A stretch of 64,000 nucleotides of DNA from Ephydatia muelleri (GCA_013339895.1 JABACO010000022.1:1443053-1507052); one strand, 5' to 3'. Shown: positions 1 to 28,879, numbered from the stretch's first letter. Notes: a model not told the origin generated them from the sequence alone. Translations and numbers: made by a program.

Positions 1-352
1 GCAGATGGGGACGAGACGGGCGATGAGGCTTTGACTGGCCCCTTCGAAGAACTGCTGAAGTCTGTGCATACTGTAAGAGTTCTGGTGCTCTGAAGGAAGA
101 AAGACATTTCATATCTGCACCAATTGCACTCAACATTAACCGTACATGTCCTATGCCTCTGCCATGCCAAGTCTGGTGCAATTGTTTTATGCAGAAGCAC
201 AGCACAAAAAACCAAAATCCAAACTACAGTAAGAGAAGAATTCCAATTTCCTTGGCTAATTTTACACTATTTTGTTGTTGATCCTACACCATCAAAAACA
301 ATACAAGAGCAGCAACAAACCACCAATAAAGTTCTAACCCCTAATAATGCCA

Positions 353-392
<40 letters not shown>

Positions 393-458
393 AACACACA
401 CACAATAACACACACACACAATAACACACACACAATAACACACACACACACGCACACG

Positions 459-516
<58 letters not shown>

Positions 517-1854
517 CACACACACACACACACTGCACTAAGCAAGTGCAATGCTGGAAGGTGGGGGTGGGGTGGTGGGGGGGCATTTTACCAAACTAGG
601 GGTGGAATCACTAGATCAGAAGAGCTCATCTAAACATCACCCTTCCTCCAAACCACAGTCCTTATCCAACAACTCCCCCGTGTGTACCCCATTGGTCGCC
701 ATACCAAAATTCACGGGCTACTCGTATTCACAGCCCCTCAGAACGGTGGGTGGAGTATTATCTCCGGAACAGCCCACGACAGGCTTGTACTAACAGCCAT
801 AAACAACAACACAAGCTTTGAGCGGGCATGGATGCTAAGACAGCTGCTAATTGATCCTAACCCGATCAGTACCCTTTGTCTATGCAGTGTTGCAAATACA
901 AATTATTAGAGCATTCAGAGGTTAGGGATAATTAAACGCAAAAAAAAAAAGATCCAGCAAACGCGACCATCTATAAAAAGTATCAAGTTACAATGGTAGA
1001 CTGTGCACAACAATACAATTTAATCATTAACGCGGGGATGTGTAAGGATACGTTGCACCAACAACGTTTAGACCATGCAAAAGCAACAGAGGGAGAGAGA
1101 AAGAAGGAGAAAGAAAAGAAAAGAGAGGCTAGAAAAGAGATTAGAACGGTTTGCAATGCAAAGAAACAACACAGCGACATGCACATCGGGAGAAGTTTTG
1201 GGGGAACAAAAAGGTCGAAGGGAAACGCGTGACCAATGCTCTCACAGTAATAGGTTGCACTTCCTCGAGTGTCGGAGGAGAGCGTTGCGCCTTGTATTCG
1301 GACGCTGCTACAGAGGGCGACCTCTGTGCTTGAAGCGGAGATCCGGTCTCGATCGCCAAGGGAGGGGGGGAAGGCGACCCAGATGATTCGCTGCTGCAGG
1401 ATGCCCGAGCGTGCGCAAACAGCGCGGCATCCCCGCCACTGCTCTTCACTTCTGCACTGACGGTAATCTCCTGTCGTTACAGCAAGCGGGAAAATGCAAG
1501 CCACAAGCAATTAAAAACAAACAAACGATCAAACATATGCACAAATGTCTCTGAATTAAAACGTAAAGCTGCAATCGAGAACTGATCTAGCTAAGCGGAC
1601 TACTTATTTGCAAAATAAATAGGATCACAGAACGCGACTTACATGTTCGCATATACTGGTCTGGAATCCATAAAACAAACTAAACACTTCACATAAAAAC
1701 AGCAGACGTGCAAAAAACAGCAGCTTACGTTGCCTGCTATGTTGGAATTACTGTTGCTATTTCGGACCAGAGGTCTTGGGACGGTCGTAGGCATCGCCAC
1801 ATCGATCATAGCACTCTGTCGCAGCGCCTGGGCTCCGATCAACCCGAGGTTCAT
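1..1854 (-). CDS. Partial unrecognised Ser/Pro-rich gene (5' exons)
   Basis: I do not recognise this gene. Proposed exons on the minus strand are 1854-1729 (starts ATG, MNLGLIGAQALRQSAM), 1470-1246 and 89-1, where it runs off the window. The first two introns keep phase 0: donor AAC|GTAAGC, acceptor ACGACAG|GAG, donor ACT|GTGAGA, and an acceptor after a good pyrimidine tract (CTTTCTTCCTTCAG). The predicted peptide is rich in Ser, Pro and Ala, with SPSPPP and RSPP motifs and no domain I can name, so it is probably disordered. The ATG lies 170 bp from the divergent PGAP2 start, which supports a shared promoter. The 1.16-kb second intron holds the (CA)n tract. Reading exon 3 on the other strand as an acidic peptide is an alternative. 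Confidence 0.4.
355..533. repeat. (CA)n microsatellite with interruptions
   Basis: Nearly pure (CA)n with AATA and CG interruptions, inside the second intron of the left-edge gene. All long open frames over it are dinucleotide translations and not genes. From here to about 1245 I see no further exon. Confidence 0.95.
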
Positions 1855-2024
1855 TCTCTGCCAAACACCTCGAACGTTAACCAGATGGGGGTATTGAATT
1901 AGTGCTCGTTTTCACAAGCTTTCATGCTAATGACGGTGAATATCTATTGTAGCCACCTCCCACGGATCGGTGGGAGTGGTCGACCGCACGTGGAGCATGG
2001 TTTTGTGTCCGAGTGTGTTCTAAT

Positions 2025-4362
2025 ATGCTCCCAACCGTTTCCTCGAAGGTTCCCAATCCTCTCTTTCACGTATCGTATCGATACGTGATGGCGTTTATGT
2101 TCACTTTACCGGTCGCGTCACTGTTTTTGTGCACTGCCGTTGGATTATATCTTCACTACGACGAGGTGACCGCAACTCACTGTAAGGTAAGTGCTCTTGT
2201 AAGACGGAAGAGGTGTGGCCAAGGTTTAAAAGATTTTTGTTGTTGGTGTGGATGTGTGCGTTTGTGTGTGTTTGCTTGTTGTGTGTCTGTGTGCCTGTGT
2301 GTGTGCTTGCTATGTGTGAGTGTGCTTGTTGTGCGTCTGTGTACTTGTTGTTGCTTGTATGTGTGTATGTGTGTGTATGTTTGTATGTGTGTATGTGTGT
2401 ATGTGTGTGTATGTTTGTATGTGTGTATGTGTGTGTTATGTTTGTATGTGTGTATGTGTGTGTTATGTTTGTATGTGTGTATTGGATACGTGTAATTAAA
2501 AACTAGGCATTAAGGCAAGGAAAGTTGTCTGTAGCAGAATGGTCAAAACCCGTAATATTACTAACAGTGTTGGTTTTGCCCCACTCCCCCCCTAAATCCC
2601 ATGTGTCACCAATATTATCACAAGGCCCAATACTCAATTCTCTGATAGAACTCCACACTCCCCCACTTGGCGTTGTCACCCACCTTTGGTTAGGGTTAGT
2701 TATCTGCAAATTGTGATTTTTATCCCATGTGTGTTGTGGTAGCACATAGTAAGGTGGTAGTAAGGTGCCAAGATCTCGTGGCAGATAGCTTACTTTGTAC
2801 TCAAGCTGTGTATATTTAACTGTTAGGTCCCAAACTTCGTGCCTTCCATCAGTGCTCTAATTGGAACTCCCCCTGAATGTTATATCTGGCAAGTTGCCAT
2901 AGCACTGTTCAGCTCACCAAGGATATTCGATGGTCTGCTGTACCATAACTTCTTCAAGCACTGTGCAACCAACAGAAGACTATGGTTCAGATGGATGAAC
3001 AGGGCTTTGCTGGTTCTCCATATATGGCAGTACATGTCTCTTCTACTCCTGACCTACATCGGATCAAAACAAAATCACTGTGAGAATGCATGTGGGGGAG
3101 GGGGAGGGGGAGGGGGTAGAGGGGGAGGGGGTAGAGGGGGAGTAGTGGGAGAAAATGATTGCTAGGTCACGTGTAGGGATGCAGACATACTGGTGTCGCT
3201 AACATGTCATGTTTGATGGTACCATTTTCTATCAGCTGTGCACAGGAATGCCTTTGTTTCATTCATTATCACATCAATGGGCCACATGCTGGTTTTCTTA
3301 CTGCTATTCAAAGTCGGAAGGTCTCCTCTAAGTGATAGAGTATGTAACACACCACACACACCACACATGATAAACGAACAATATATGTAGATAAATGAGC
3401 ACACATGCACACACACATGCACACACGCACATGCACACACACACATGCACACACACACATGCACACACACACATGCACACACACATGCACACACACATGC
3501 ACACACACATGCACACACACACATGCACACACACATGCACACACACACATGCACACACACATGCACACACACACATGTACACACACACATGCACACACAC
3601 ACACACACATGCACACACATACTGGTCATCTAGGCAACATATTTAGGATATACAGATAATATTACACATACACACACACATGCACACACACACACATGCA
3701 CACACACACACACACACACACACAGCTGTGTTGCATTTTTTTTGCTATGGCAGCAAGTTTTGCAAGCCACAAAGGTCACCACAAATGTGTTGACAGATTG
3801 ATGAGGCCTGCCTCCCACCTTTAATATTGTAGGGGGGGGGGGGGGGCAGGGACTAGTTCCCCTGCCCATTACCACTTCCCTTTACTCACAGGATAAATAC
3901 TCCTTACAACTGAGGACATCCTTTGTTGCGGTTCACTTCATTTCATTCTTTCTGAGTTTGTACGTCTACTGGAGGCACAACAGCTACTGTGAACCTTACG
4001 GTAGGTATTCTGTGTGAGCAGCTGAGGAAGAAGGAGGAGGGAAGGGTGGAGTCAAGACAATGGGGAGGAAAAGGAAATTGAAAAACTAAAGGTGGTGGGA
4101 TACTGGTCTACACATGCTCATGTGCCTTTGCATTCCTGATTCTCTTTGATGTGATGCAATAATCCAATTTAGCATGGACTATTGACTGTTGGTTTCCATG
4201 GTATGGTTCTTTGCTTTGACCCTTGCAGCTTACAGCATATTTGGCATCCTGGAGTACACAGTGATCCTCTCAAATATAGCCTATCACACGGTGCAGGTGG
4301 TCAACTTTCAGGATGACTACTATATCTCCATCGCCCACCCCACTGGACTGAAGCACACGTAG
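2025..4362 (+). CDS. PGAP2: PGAP2, GPI-anchor remodelling membrane protein
   Basis: Post-GPI-attachment to proteins 2 family (FRAG1/CWH43 N-terminal-like), a multi-pass Golgi/ER protein needed for lipid remodelling of GPI anchors. Five exons: 2025-2186, 2827-3079, 3236-3339, 3892-4000, 4229-4362, all GT-AG with consistent phases, giving about 253 aa against about 254 in human. Family landmarks are the first membrane segment followed by TATHCKVPNFVPSISALIG, then RNAFVSFIITSMGHML, INFISFF-like VHFISFFLSLYVY, and the C-terminal FGILEYTVILSNIAYH. The start is the first ATG in frame; there is no upstream in-frame ATG. The third donor is AGA|GTATGT, because the nearer GTGATA would break frame. Introns are loaded with TG, G-rich and CA repeats. 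It shares a 170-bp upstream region with the minus-strand gene at its left. Confidence 0.92.
2250..2482 (+). repeat. TG/TATG-rich tract in PGAP2 intron 1
   Basis: TGTGTG and GTATGTGTG units begin shortly after the donor at 2187. Low-complexity DNA, not coding. Confidence 0.9.
3395..3724 (+). repeat. (CA)n/(GCACACAC)n tract in PGAP2 intron 3
   Basis: ATGCACACAC units repeated about 25 times, then a pure CA run ending near 3724, followed at 3831-3846 by a poly-G run. Confidence 0.92.
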
Positions 4363-4877
4363 CTATTCTATCTGCTGGTGCATGCGTGTGCTGCACACAT
4401 ATGGAATTTTATTGTGCAAATTGCGTGCGTATCTTTTGTTTTAATTATAATTATTATTAACACTATCCCGTTATGTATTCTCTTTTGTTTATCCATCCTG
4501 CGCAGCCCTGCAATGGAGTGCGCGTGCGCACGATTACTCGTATTCCACCTCTTGCAACTGATGCGTTCGATAAGGATCCGTGCGTGCGGTCAGACCCCCA
4601 CTACCGCAATCAATGCAGCACAAAGCACACACCGCCTCGCTGAACACACACACCATGACCACCAACATCTCTTGTAGGTTTTCTCCAAAGGGATTAAATG
4701 ACTCGCCGTTAGTTGCAGGTGTGCTGAGAGAATGCAGATGGGATGTTTAGCTTGCATACAATAGTGTTTCAAGTGGGTGCATTCCCTGACAGTTCAGCCA
4801 CCTGCACACGTCAATGATTGGTACAGCATTGTTTGTGACAGTAATTAGGCTTTGTTATCCCCCTGTGTGTGCTTGTG

Positions 4878-4912
<35 letters not shown>

Positions 4913-4915
4913 TAT

Positions 4916-4955
<40 letters not shown>

Positions 4956-5169
4956 TGTGGTGTGTGTGTATATGTGTGTGCATGTGTGTGTATACATGTG
5001 TGTGTATACATGTGTGTGTGTATGCATGTATATGTGTGCATGTGTGTAATATGATATTATGTATCGTGCAGTGCATGCATGTGTATGTGTGAATTCTTTT
5101 ATAAACGTTATTAAATTAATAGACAAGAGACATCAATAGGAGAGGGGAGGGGCATGATGGACCTGACAA
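4363..5169. other. Convergent intergenic region, PGAP2 to WDR55
   Basis: It lies between the stop codons of two convergent genes. It contains a (TG)n tract at about 4868-5050 and otherwise AT-rich probable 3' UTR. I see no exon or RNA gene in it. Confidence 0.6.
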
Positions 5170-11252
<6,083 letters not shown>

Positions 11253-11893
11253 TATGTCAACCAATATCTGATGACAAAGAATGAGTGGGGTCAGGTGTAC
11301 ATGTATTTCATGAAGAAATGAAGTTTGGTGTGTGTGTGTGTGTGCGCGCACATGATAGAGCAGGAAGTAACACACATTACCACGGTTGTTATGAGTTACA
11401 ATTTGTCTCTAGTTTATCCAGAAACCCATTTGGCAGAACCAGCTTGATGTTTATTGTATTGATGATTTGTTGCATTAGACGAAAAGTTTAAATTTTGGCG
11501 CGAACATGACAATTTATCCCGCCAAAATTAGCGCAATGAAATTTAATTGGTTACCACCGTACCGCCCCTTTGTTTAACCGCGAATGTAACCACACCTCAC
11601 ATAGAAGAGCCCGCCAGATTTATTCTGTGTACTCTGAGTGGTCACACGTACAGCTGTCACTCGTTTTGAAGCAAGCACAAGGTCTCCTTAAACTGCAAGG
11701 CCGTGTTTCGCCATACAGATCGCACCCGTGGACTTCCTGATCTCTGTTGACCAAGCATTGTATACCGTTATTTGGCTCGTCAGCTGATCCTCCCTTCGCC
11801 CGTAAACAAACTTTAAAAAGCAGTTCCTTTGACGAGAATATCTCTGGCTGTCAACGCCGCAAGATTAGAAAAGCTTTAAAAAGGCTACACGCG
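11253..11893. promoter_or_regulatory. Shared upstream region WDR55 / TFAP4
   Basis: This 641-bp divergent interval contains two CAGCTG E-boxes on the TFAP4 side, at 11651-11656 and 11781-11786; CAGCTG is the palindromic site bound by AP-4 proteins. No TATA box is obvious. Transcription starts are not visible from sequence. Confidence 0.5.
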
Positions 11894-13137
11894 ATGGATC
11901 CTTCGTCGTACCCCGCATACTTCCCTCTTCCGCCCATCCGGCAGTTTCCTTACCCTCCATCTACGAGTCCTTCGGCCGATACAAGAGCGATGATCTTTTA
12001 CCCGCAGCCTTTGAGCTCTAGTGATCACTCTGACAAGCCGTACTCACCCGAAGACGAGTAAGCGATCCCCCCCTCCCCCACCCCACCATTTTAACATTGT
12101 TACAAAACACTCACGCGCGCAACAAAGCATCTTTGTATGGTAAGCTTTTTTTAAAGCTCTCGGCTAGTATTTTTTCTTTTCATAAAGGTTTAACAACAAT
12201 GTGTATAAGCATTTTGTATATATACATCCTTATCGCAAAGAGCATTTTTGTACCACACATAAACTGCGTCTCTACTTTATGTATACACAGCAGCGTTTCG
12301 AGCCCACAGTCCAAGAGACCCGCGGACAAGAAGCTTAGACGGCAAATCGCCAATTCGAACGAGCGGCGTCGCATGCAAAGCATCAACGCAGGTTTCCACA
12401 CGCTCAAACTACTGATGCCTCACGTCCAGGGCGAGAAACTAAGCAAGGTATTAAGAAACAAAAAAAAAAAAACGTGATTCCCTACTTTAATATGTCGTTG
12501 TTTTCTCTGGTCCGAACCCAACCAGGCTTCGATATTACAGCACGCAGCTGAGTTTATCTACAGATTGAATCAGGACCGGGAGAGACTGGTCCAGCAGAAT
12601 ACATCGCTGCGTATGGCTCTTTCAAAATACTGGCCGTCTGCCGATCACAGTCTTGTGGGAGAACCTGTTGGAGGCAACAGAGTGAGCAAGGCCACAAGTC
12701 CAATGGTGTTTGACGACGAGAAATCAGATAGCAAGGAACTGGAGCAGATATTCCACACCCAGAAGGAGCTTGAGCGGATCAAAACGGAGCTCGAAAGGGA
12801 GCGAGCTATCAGACATTCACTAGAGACGAGTGGCAAAGACCAGACACCATTAAAGGAGTACCCTGACAACGAAGATGAGGAGGAGGATGAAGAGGAGAAT
12901 GATACAAATGACAACAGTTGCACGAGGAAGAAACCAAGAACCACTTCTCCGGAACCTCGAAACAATTTGGATATCATCGTTCGTGCCATCAGGCAGATTG
13001 AAGGCGATGCTTTTAGCCGATCAGCAACACCCACCTGTGCCACTCAGGAGAGGAACATTGGCAACAATGGCACTTTTGTGCCAATATCGTCAGGAAAAGA
13101 CTCCACAAGAGTCAGCCCTCCAGTTTGCGCTTTGTGA
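11894..13137 (+). CDS. TFAP4: TFAP4, bHLH-zipper transcription factor AP-4
   Basis: Nuclear DNA-binding factor recognising CAGCTG E-boxes as a homodimer. Three exons: 11894-12057, 12291-12447, 12526-13137 (310 aa; human about 338). The basic region and helix 1 read RRQIANSNERRRMQSINAGF, with the E-box-contacting N-E-R-R pattern. Then come GEKLSKASILQHAAEFIYRL and a heptad continuation LVQQNTSLRMALSKYW. A second Leu/Glu-rich zipper follows (KELERIKTELERERAI), then an acidic run (EDEEEDEEEN) and the conserved C-terminal NLDIIVRAIRQIEGD block, diagnostic for AP-4. The N-terminal exon is Pro/Ser-rich and not conserved. The ATG at 11894 was chosen because no upstream in-frame ATG exists in that exon. 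Confidence 0.94.
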
Positions 13138-13956
13138 CAGAGATGTCTAGTGTGTCCTTTTGTCCCCTCTGTCTTTTGACGTTCTTTCGTTGAATGGCTC
13201 TATCAACTTTGTGTTGTCCATTCACAGGCGGCTGTGTTCATCCTCACACCCCGTGATCACAGTTACATTCCACATGGCTCTACACTCAACAGAACTATAC
13301 ATTGTCTCTTTCTATGCATAATTCGCACATAAAGAACTCTTCTGGTTTATTGTATCCTTACTTCGCTCATTTGTACGTTCATCTGACTGATTTACCTTAT
13401 GATCTATATAACCGCAAGAAATTATAAAATACTAGAACGACTTCGTTTACCCGTATGGGGTTACCCCCACCATCCCCCCCCCAAAAAAAATAAATTATTG
13501 CACTGTTAAAATATGGCCACGAAGAGTACGGGTCGCACTAGAGCTAACCAACGGATATGTAGTATCTGACATTTTCAATACATGTACCGAATGGAAACAA
13601 AAATAAGGGCAGTGGTCTACAATAAAATTTGTCATTCAGACCACTCAACATAAGCATAAGGCAAATAGTTAACTGGCTACCAACAGCTCACCTTTACAGT
13701 TTCCGCAAAGAAGAGGGAGGCACCAAATAGAAAAATATTTCGGGGGGGGGGGCGGGGTAAACTAGAAGATACCCAAAATTATTTCTTTCTGGCAATTAAC
13801 GAGAGCTAAATCGTCTTGCCAAAGGTAGAAAGAGAGTGCCTAAGACGCTCGAGACGCTCAGTTAATTGTGCAAATTGTCGGTGTCGGGTGCAGTGGGCAC
13901 TACTTGGAGGTCTTTGAACATTTGGGGTCACCCAGGTTCCCGTATATGGCATTAAA
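13138..13956. other. 3' flank of TFAP4 and 5' flank of CYFIP
   Basis: Tandem same-strand spacing of 819 bp. It holds short homopolymer runs (C at 13471-13480, G at 13742-13751) and nothing I can call as an exon. Confidence 0.5.
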
Positions 13957-24684
<10,728 letters not shown>

Positions 24685-25751
24685 TTGGTCCTGTAGTAGT
24701 GCAGAACTATTTGTTGTATGCTCAACATGCAATTTGTTGTTTTTTTTTTTAAATTTGAACCTCAAACACACAAAATCTGTGTTAACTCTTATTAGAGCCC
24801 ACTCAGTTGTTAGTGTACACTTTTAGTTATTCTCTGTGTGTATATATGTACAGTATATGTGCCCAGCCTGTGGCTGGCGTGTTTCTTGAAATTAGTCTGT
24901 TATGCTAAGCATGTTTTCTTTAAGAAACTGTACTTACTAAAAATACTTGACTGTAAAAGTGGAACACTACATTTTGGAGATGGAATGGATACTCTGAACA
25001 ACAAATACAGATACTAAAATTGGATAGGAAGAGTGTACTGTAATCCAATTATATGGAGTCATTAGTTCAAACACCTCCTTCACAAAGTGCTCCCATTCCA
25101 ATCCCTTTCCCTCATGGGATACAGTTGGTCTGTTAGAACAGCTATGGAATAAGGAAACTCCACAAGATGAGCAGATGCAATGACATTGAGGTTCTATTGC
25201 AAATATTTTGTAGCACACATTTATACATGGGAACACTGAGCAACTTACAATCACAAATAGAATAATACTACACAACACATTTCAGACAGTATTGTATCAC
25301 AAAACAGCTCGTCACCATTATGCATATGCACAGTGAATATGAGATAGAGGTTTCAGTTTCCATACCTGCAGAATGGACACTTGCATAACAGCCAAGATAG
25401 AACAATGCTAATTTAACCAACCACCTCCCATCCATACCTGTTTCCTCTTTCAATCCTCACCTTCACCTAGCCCTTCCCCTTCACCCTACTCCCATCTAAC
25501 CCCTCCTCCCTTCACCCTAATCCCATCTAACCCCTCCCTTCACCCTAACCCCATCTAACCCCTCCCTTCACCCTAACCCCATCTAACCCTCCCTTCACCC
25601 TAATCCCATCTAACCCTCCCTTCACCCTATCCCATCTAACCCTCCCTTCACCCTAATCCCATCTAACCCTCCCTTCACCCTAACCCTCCTGAATCCTTAA
25701 CCTGCCTTCCTCTACCCTCCATACTTCCCTCTAACACTCAGCTAGTGCAAC
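24685..25751. other. Convergent region, CYFIP to RBX1
   Basis: 3' flanks of two convergent genes. It holds a CCTTCACCCTAATCCCATCT minisatellite at about 25465-25690 (about eight copies). A 78-codon open stretch on the minus strand (25203-24967) contains CxCxCSSCG-like cysteines but has no homology I recognise, and I do not call it a gene. Confidence 0.5.
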
Positions 25752-26294
25752 CTACTTGTGGAATTCCCATTCCCTGTTGTCAAGGGGACAGACTTGTCGC
25801 GTTTTCAGCCACCTTGAAATACAGTGGAAGTGGAAGGCGTGGTTGCAAACACCCCATGCCACTGTACACTCTTCACTGGTGGCAGAGGCCTGATTGGCTT
25901 GGCATTCAATGCCTAATAGCACGTAGTGAACTGTCAGTAATACATCAAATTGCCCGTAGTGCGCCTTACACAAATCCATTATGTGGTTTCTGCAGATTGC
26001 ACAGTTATCAACCACAATGTCTTTGTGGAAAATGCATACGTGAGGTTTATGTGGTATAAAACTATAGCAAACTCACCCCAAGACCACAGGGCAACTGCGT
26101 TCCACTAAGCGTTGAGGGGCAGGGAGAAAAACATCAACGACGCTGGCTTCGTTAATTTACCATCAAACCACGGTACAAACCAGCCGCAAGACACACGACT
26201 AGCCTAGACTTACTTTTTTTACTTCAAATCTTTTTTTGTCCCTCACGGAGCTACTGCTGGTCTGCGGTGCTTCCACTTCCATACCTTCAGCCAT
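25752..26294 (-). CDS. RBX1: RBX1/ROC1, RING-box protein of cullin E3 ligases
   Basis: RING-H2 subunit that recruits E2 enzymes to cullin-RING ubiquitin and NEDD8 ligases. Four exons: 26294-26214, 26104-26077, 26020-25970, 25912-25752; 106 aa against 108 in human. The N-terminus is variable, then [20 protein letters not shown], and a virtually invariant RING with zinc ligands in [26 protein letters not shown] and [11 protein letters not shown]. Introns are very small (56, 57 and 109 nt). The protein ends EFHK, three residues short of the usual EFQKYGH end. The start is the first ATG after an upstream stop. It faces URAH head to head, 243 bp apart. Confidence 0.97.
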
Positions 26295-26537
26295 TTTTGT
26301 TGAAATCGTAATATTATTCGGACTTACCGGAAATCTAGCTGTGATGAAATAATAGAATGGTCTATTTTGCATGCAAAGTATACAACTACAATATTTAATG
26401 TCTGTATTTGTAAGACTTCCAGGCTACAGTCAAATACCTGAGTATCTACATATGTTGCATACATGCAGGAAATGCAGAGACAGCCATACGCAGGACAGGG
26501 ATAAGACTTGCGAGGGGGAGATGGGGGTTAAATATTA
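26295..26537. promoter_or_regulatory. Shared upstream region RBX1 / URAH
   Basis: A 243-bp head-to-head interval between two start codons, likely a bidirectional promoter. This is inference from spacing; no core element is obvious. Confidence 0.45.
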
Positions 26538-27646
26538 ATGATGGCCGCGCGGTTGAATACAATTGCAGGACACGTTAACCCCGGTTTGAGAGAAGCGCCT
26601 AATGTAGGACTTAAGCAACGTCTTGAAATGACACTGAACTCTAATTCCATCTACGTAGCATATGACAACACAAAGACGCTCTCCAATTACGTCTCACGTG
26701 CTGGACGTGGCTCTCGGCAAGCCGGCCCGAGGCGTACCACTCGAACTCGCAATCTATTCTGATAACAGCTGGATAACTGTTGGCAGAGGGTAAGACAAAA
26801 TAAACTACACAAATATCCCTCCCCCCCCCCTTAGGTTGTACTCCATACTACTGTATCCTGATATGAAGTGTTGTTTCCACAGAGTCACAGATCAAGATGG
26901 AAGGTGTGGTGTGCTTATGAGTGAGGGTGAGACTCTTTCAGCATCCACATACCGACTTCATTTTGACACCAAGACCTACTTCTTGTCTCAAAATATTGCC
27001 AAACCTTTCTACCCTTATGTTGAGGTTGGTTGTGTTGTTTGTATTCACATGCCTTTAGCATTAATTAAGGATTGGTAGAGGAGCCTGATCACCATGTGTG
27101 CAAGTCTTGATAGACAGGTTGTACTGATTATCAAACAGGGTACAACCTGTTTTAAGGTCCCATAGCTTTCTGCTGTGTACATTGCAACACTTGCTTGTAA
27201 GGAATTATTCATATAGTTATGTTGGCTCCACTATTGTGCTGATTGTGCAGAGATGATGGACCCCCCTTGGTAAACATTCCCCCCCCCCCCTCTTCACTTT
27301 GGCTGTGTCCCTTGGTGGACATTCCCCCCCCCCCCCTCTTCACTTTGGCTGTGTCCCTTGGTGGACATTCCCCCCCCCTCTTCACTTTGGCTGTGTCCCT
27401 TGGTGGACATTCCCCCCCCCCCCCCCCTCTTCACTTTGGCTGTGTCCCTTGGTGGACATTCCCCCCCCCCCCCCCCCCCCCTCTTCACTTTGGCTGTGTC
27501 CCTGAATTGTGACTTTTCAAAATGGATACTAAACTGTGTGGTGTTCTTTTATATAGATAGTGTTTGAAGTGCAAAATCCTCTTGAACACTACCACGTACC
27601 ACTGCTGCTGGCTCCATTTTCCTACTCCACATACAGAGGAAGCTGA
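26538..27646 (+). CDS. URAH: URAH, 5-hydroxyisourate hydrolase with PTS2 signal
   Basis: Transthyretin-like HIU hydrolase, the second step of urate breakdown to allantoin, acting in peroxisomes. Exons: 26538-26603, 26659-26789, 26883-27024, 27557-27646 (142 aa). Exon 1 encodes RLNTIAGHV, matching the PTS2 pattern R-L-x5-H-(V/I/L), as in fish HIU hydrolases. Exon 2 has SPITSHVLDVALGKPA with the active-site His; exon 3 has VTDQDGRC and FYPYVE; exon 4 has EHYHVPLLLAPFSYSTYRGS, the family's hallmark C-terminal YRGS. Exon 1 and exon 2 are in different frames and join only through a 55-nt GT-AG intron (26604-26658), so an unspliced reading would miss the targeting signal. The third intron carries poly-C repeats. 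Confidence 0.93.
27255..27500 (+). repeat. Minisatellite with variable poly-C runs, URAH intron 3
   Basis: Five copies of a unit containing TTCACTTTGGCTGTGTCCC and GGTGGACATT separated by C runs of about 8-20. The complementary strand is G-run rich and could form quadruplexes. Confidence 0.92.
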
Positions 27647-27835
27647 TTGGCCGATGTGTCACAGGTTGTTTTGTGTGATTGATCATGTGACTCAATGCCG
27701 AAAATGATCAAACCAATGGTGGAGTGTTGTGTACTGTGCCTATGAATGAGGTGTGTCATGTGAGGGAGGGACAACACATCACATGCTTCAATTGATAATT
27801 CAATCTCATTATTGACTGGATACAATATAGGCCCT

Positions 27836-28879
27836 TCACAGGTTTCTAGTAGTCCCAGCCCATGGTGCCACATCTCTCCCTTTTGTGTGTGTTCTCCACA
27901 GTGCTTGCCAAACCTCTTCCGAGCTGGCCTGGGGCCTTGCACACGACCTTATCACTTCAGCCAGCAGACTGGTAGAGTCCTATGCGTGACGACCTAATGC
28001 GTCAACTTTGCCCCTCCCACATCCATCCTGCCACTTACCCTGTAGAGAAGGTGATCGTTTAGTCTGCTATTAAACTCCCCTTGCCTGACTGCATGTATTT
28101 TGTAGCGTACAAACAACTCCTCAGCCAGTGCTGCTCTGATCCTACCAAGACTGTAATGTATAAGAGGCATTTAGGGGACCCTACATACCTGGATGTATCA
28201 CGTGATTGGGCACAAAAGGACTCATTGCTGGTGCAGGCAATCTATGGAACTAGGGTCACGAGAGGTGCACAACCAAAATTTGGTCTTTCACCTCTGCCTT
28301 CATTCTCGATTTCTGTGCTTCAAGCCTTAGCCTCTCAATTTGTCCACAGTGACTAAATAGGATGTCTTCTCTCGTTGCTCTGACCCCAGGTTTTTGCCTT
28401 GGACCTATTTCATTTTGACAATGAACCTTAATGCATTGTTGGCAGAACTGAACAGCAATTGGGTTGTCTGTGGACCCTGTGCTCTTCTGGCTTCTTGGTA
28501 CCCTCCCAACCTCACTGCTATTGACTGCTGATAAGGTCCTCTTCGCCAGGATGTCGAGTTTTGTTCTAATAAAGTTAATTTCCTCGCGGCTCCTTCCGTC
28601 CACCTAGAGTGTACGGAGTAAAGTAAGGGAGTGTCCCCTGCCCGGGGATGTCATCACCATTTGGCACGGAGCTGAGGCTGGACTGGCATATTCTGCGGAT
28701 GTCGGTATTGAGTTTAGAGAAGAGCTTGTTCCGGAGTTGGTTAGCGAGGCCAGGGGAGTCTCGACGGGTAGTGAATATTGCGACGCATTCGGGTCCCCAC
28801 TTGCCGATACCTCGTTATAGCTATGGTAACTGTTTACAGTTTCCTCGTGATCTACGGTTTGTCTCACTACCAAAGCCAT
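27836..28879 (-). CDS. Unrecognised Ser-rich/coiled-coil protein
   Basis: I do not recognise this protein. A consistent model is 28879-28658, 28603-28292, 28220-28189, 28150-28039, 27979-27836 (273 aa), starting at an ATG and ending in TGA, with a 54-nt first intron (28604-28657). The N-terminal 74 residues are Ser/Thr/Pro-rich. Exon 2 has short helical, charged stretches (REEINFIRTKLDILAKR and RLRLEAQKSRMKAEV) that look like coiled coils, plus a CQQCIKVHC cysteine cluster. The last exons give RIRAALAEELFVRYKIHAVR and an amphipathic STSLLAEVIRS end. Exon 3 rests on a weak acceptor. A second minus-strand frame in the first exon is also open, so the reading frame there is less certain. It is convergent with URAH. 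Confidence 0.45.

Noticed and set aside
1-93. Plus-strand reading ADGDETGDEALTGPFEELLK at the window edge
   Set aside because: A plausible acidic peptide, but the minus-strand exon here has a strong acceptor and the phase needed by the gene to its right.
24967-25203. Minus-strand stretch with CHCICSSCG and about 78 codons after an AG
   Set aside because: It could be a terminal exon, but no partner exon or homology was recognised and it lies in the CYFIP/RBX1 convergent 3' region.
28610-28810. Alternative minus-strand frame reading KWGPECVAIFTTRRDS and on
   Set aside because: It is closed by a stop just upstream and needs no intron, but lacks a start; the ATG-initiated frame joining through a 54-nt intron was preferred, with limited confidence.
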